From assembly GCA_035275625.1 (NCBI GenBank), contig DATEMK010000021.1, positions 1 through 16,627 of the forward strand: DNA of 16,627 nucleotides, read 5' to 3'. The DNA comes from DATEMK01 sp035275625 (GTDB lineage: Bacteria; Bacteroidota; Bacteroidia; AKYH767-A; OLB10). Of this stretch, positions 14,886-16,627 are shown piece after piece. Position 1 is the first letter of the stretch. The number at the start of each line of letters is the position of its first letter. The notes under the pieces were generated by a model. That model saw only the letters and a program-made list of their open reading frames with translations. It did no database searches and had not been told where the DNA came from. The position numbers and the translations under genes were made by a program.

Positions 14886-16627
14886 TCACTCATCCGTAAG
14901 CATTTCCGCCCCGCTCCCGAACTCAAATTGCATTTCATTCAGCCTGCGGTAAAGTCCGTTATGGCTCATCAGTTCCGCGTGAGTGCCGCTTTCGGTTACG
15001 ATGCCATGGTCAATTAATATAATCTTATCTGCATTGCGGATGGTCGAAAGCCTGTGCGCAATGACGAACGATGTGCGTCCTTTCATCAGGTTCTCTAACG
15101 CTTCCTGCACCAACTGTTCGCTTTCGCTGTCGAGGGATGAAGTGGCTTCATCTAAAATTAAAATAGCCGGGTCTTTTAAAATAGCCCGCGCTATGGCAAT
15201 GCGCTGCCGTTGTCCACCGCTCAGCTTGATTCCGCGTTCACCCACAATAGTTTCATATTGTTCAGGAAAACGTTCCACGAATTCATGCGCATTTGCTTTT
15301 TTTGCCGCAGCCATAATTTCCCCGTCAGATGCGCCAGGTTTTCCGTAAGCTATATTTTCTTTGATGCTTCCGCCAAATAAAATCACATCTTGAGGTACCA
15401 GCGCCATCTGCATCCGCAACTGTGAAAGCGGAAACTCAGTGGAAGCGCGGTCATCAAAAAATATAAAGCCGCTGTCAGGCTCATAGAATTTCAACAGTAA
15501 CGAAGCGATGGTGCTTTTACCTGCACCGCTCGGTCCTGCAATGGCAATCTGCTCCCCGTTAGCTGCCGTGAGCGAAACATCTTTTAAAACGGGCACGTCT
15601 TTGCGGCTTGGATAGCTGAATGCCACGTGATCAAAACGCACGTTTCCTTTCAGCCTGTATTCCGGTGCAACAATGGCAGGTTTTAATTCCACCGCTTCAC
15701 CTTCGCTGCGCAGGATCTCACGGATGCTTTGCGTGGCTCCCAGTATTTTTTGCAACTGGCTGAACATATCCGCAAAGCCTGCAAACGTGCCTCCTACGAA
15801 CATGGAGAAAATTACAAACATCGTTAATGAGCCGATAGTCAGTTCCCCTGTCTGTATCATGCCTGCCCCGTACCACATCACAAATGCAATGGATCCGAAT
15901 ACGCTGAAGATCATAAACGAAACAAATGCCCCGCGGTACCGTGCATTGGAAATTGCCGTGCTCACCACAGCATAAATGCTTTTTACATATCGGCTGATTT
16001 CATGAAACTCGCTGGTAAACGCTTTCACTATCGAAATCCCCTGGAACGTTTCCTGCACGATCGTGCCGCTGTCGGCAAGCTGGTCCTGGGCTTTGCGCGC
16101 CATTTTACGGATGCGCAGGCCGAACACCACTGCCAGTATTGCAATAACAGGCACTACGCTCAGCATAACGAGCGCCAACTTGGTGCTGATCAGAAAAATA
16201 AATCCCAGCCCGATCACCAGCATAAAAATACCACGCAGGAACTCAGCGAGCGTAAACGAAACAGCATCCTGTATCTGCGACAGGTCGGAGGAAATGCGGT
16301 TGCTCAGCTCTCCTACCCTTTTCTCTGTAAAAAAGCTCATGGGCATGCTCAGCAATTTGCTGTAAACATCTTTGCGCATGTCGGCCAGGCTTTTTTCGCC
16401 CACTTCAGTAAGCAGGTACACGCGCATGAAAGAAAAAAAAGTCTGCACCGTGAGCTGGAGAAAAATAAGCAGCAGCGTGGTATTTAAGCTCCAGTGAATA
16501 TCTTTTAGCCCGAAACCGGGTATTGCATCCATGCTGCCGCTTGCCGCACCGGGCAGTCCCGCTCCGGGTGAAGCAGCATCAATCATTTTACCGAGAAAGA
16601 ACGGGAACAGGCTGGTGGTAAAAGCGG
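14886..16627 (-). CDS. ABC exporter half-transporter (fused TM domain and ATPase), 5' end beyond the window
   Basis: The frame stays open past the ATG at 16586 to the right edge: the 13 codons before that ATG (ending FPFFLGK) continue a transporter helix. The real start therefore lies outside the window, and 579 residues are visible. Numbering is from the Met at 16586. The membrane domain spans up to about 290 (ABC exporter type, with conserved MPMSFFTEKRVGELSNRISSD at 81-101). The ATPase domain has Walker A GPSGAGKST (351-359), Q-loop LVPQD (396-400), signature LSGGQRQR (455-462), Walker B ILILDE (475-480), D-loop SLD (484-486) and switch histidine H511 (IAHRLS). All catalytic residues are intact. 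It should act as a homodimer or heterodimer in the inner membrane, exporting lipid, drug or peptide; the substrate cannot be read. It resembles MsbA and the mitochondrial ABCB types. It is the first gene of the right-hand region, on the minus strand. Confidence 0.92.
   Translation of the reverse strand, partial: AFTTSLFPFFLGKMIDAASPGAGLPGAASGSMDAIPGFGLKDIHWSLNTTLLLIFLQLTVQTFFSFMRVYLLTEVGEKSLADMRKDVYSKLLSMPMSFFTEKRVGELSNRISSDLSQIQDAVSFTLAEFLRGIFMLVIGLGFIFLISTKLALVMLSVVPVIAILAVVFGLRIRKMARKAQDQLADSGTIVQETFQGISIVKAFTSEFHEISRYVKSIYAVVSTAISNARYRGAFVSFMIFSVFGSIAFVMWYGAGMIQTGELTIGSLTMFVIFSMFVGGTFAGFADMFSQLQKILGATQSIREILRSEGEAVELKPAIVAPEYRLKGNVRFDHVAFSYPSRKDVPVLKDVSLTAANGEQIAIAGPSGAGKSTIASLLLKFYEPDSGFIFFDDRASTEFPLSQLRMQMALVPQDVILFGGSIKENIAYGKPGASDGEIMAAAKKANAHEFVERFPEQYETIVGERGIKLSGGQRQRIAIARAILKDPAILILDEATSSLDSESEQLVQEALENLMKGRTSFVIAHRLSTIRNADKIILIDHGIVTESGTHAELMSHNGLYRRLNEMQFEFGSGAEMLTDE

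Noticed and set aside
16002..16487. Open frame of 161 codons on the plus strand
   Set aside because: It lies fully inside the ABC transporter gene on the other strand. Its translation is His/Gln-rich with no domain, while the minus-strand frame has all ABC motifs.
16584..16586. ATG at 16586 as the true start of the ABC transporter
   Set aside because: The frame continues upstream to the window edge with helix-like residues (FPFFLGK), and a start here would remove the first membrane helix.

Overview
The window looks like chromosomal DNA from a member of the Bacteroidota. It is AT-rich. Two secreted proteins end in type IX secretion (T9SS) type A sorting domains with the YPNPA motif. Start codons lack Shine-Dalgarno sequences, and several intergenic matches to the Bacteroidota -7 promoter element (TAnnTTTG) are present. 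The family is inferred from these traits; genus and species cannot be read from the sequence. No rRNA, tRNA, integrase, transposase or CRISPR array was seen.

Layout, left to right. 1-1763 (minus): a membrane-embedded MtfA-like M90 metallopeptidase cut by the left edge, preceded in transcription by a small exported protein of unknown function. 2086-4486 (minus): a large T9SS-secreted leucine-rich-repeat protein with a strong terminator. 4829-6208 (plus): the only plus-strand gene, a VAO/aldonolactone-oxidase-type flavoprotein with a probable covalent-FAD histidine. 6300-6686 (minus): an exported cupin, convergent with it. 6867-9012 (minus): three tightly packed unknown genes (membrane protein, secreted protein, outer-membrane-like protein). 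9111-10427 (minus): another outer-membrane-barrel-like protein. 10467-11987 (minus): a second aldonolactone-oxidase-like flavoprotein. 12033-12383 (minus): a Bor-like lipoprotein. 12384-12993: a long non-coding stretch with hairpins. 12994-14571 (minus): a second T9SS cargo protein. 14584-14885: an intergenic region rich in repeats. 14886-16627 (minus): an ABC exporter half-transporter whose start lies beyond the right edge.

Apart from one gene everything is on the minus strand. The theme is the cell envelope: nearly all products are exported, membrane-bound or outer-membrane-like. The closest to an undescribed system is the 6867-9012 cluster, perhaps extended by the barrel-like gene at 9111-10427. 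Its genes are translationally packed and match no family I recognise. The other genes look like independent housekeeping or accessory functions. No convincing defence, mobile or biosynthetic system is visible.
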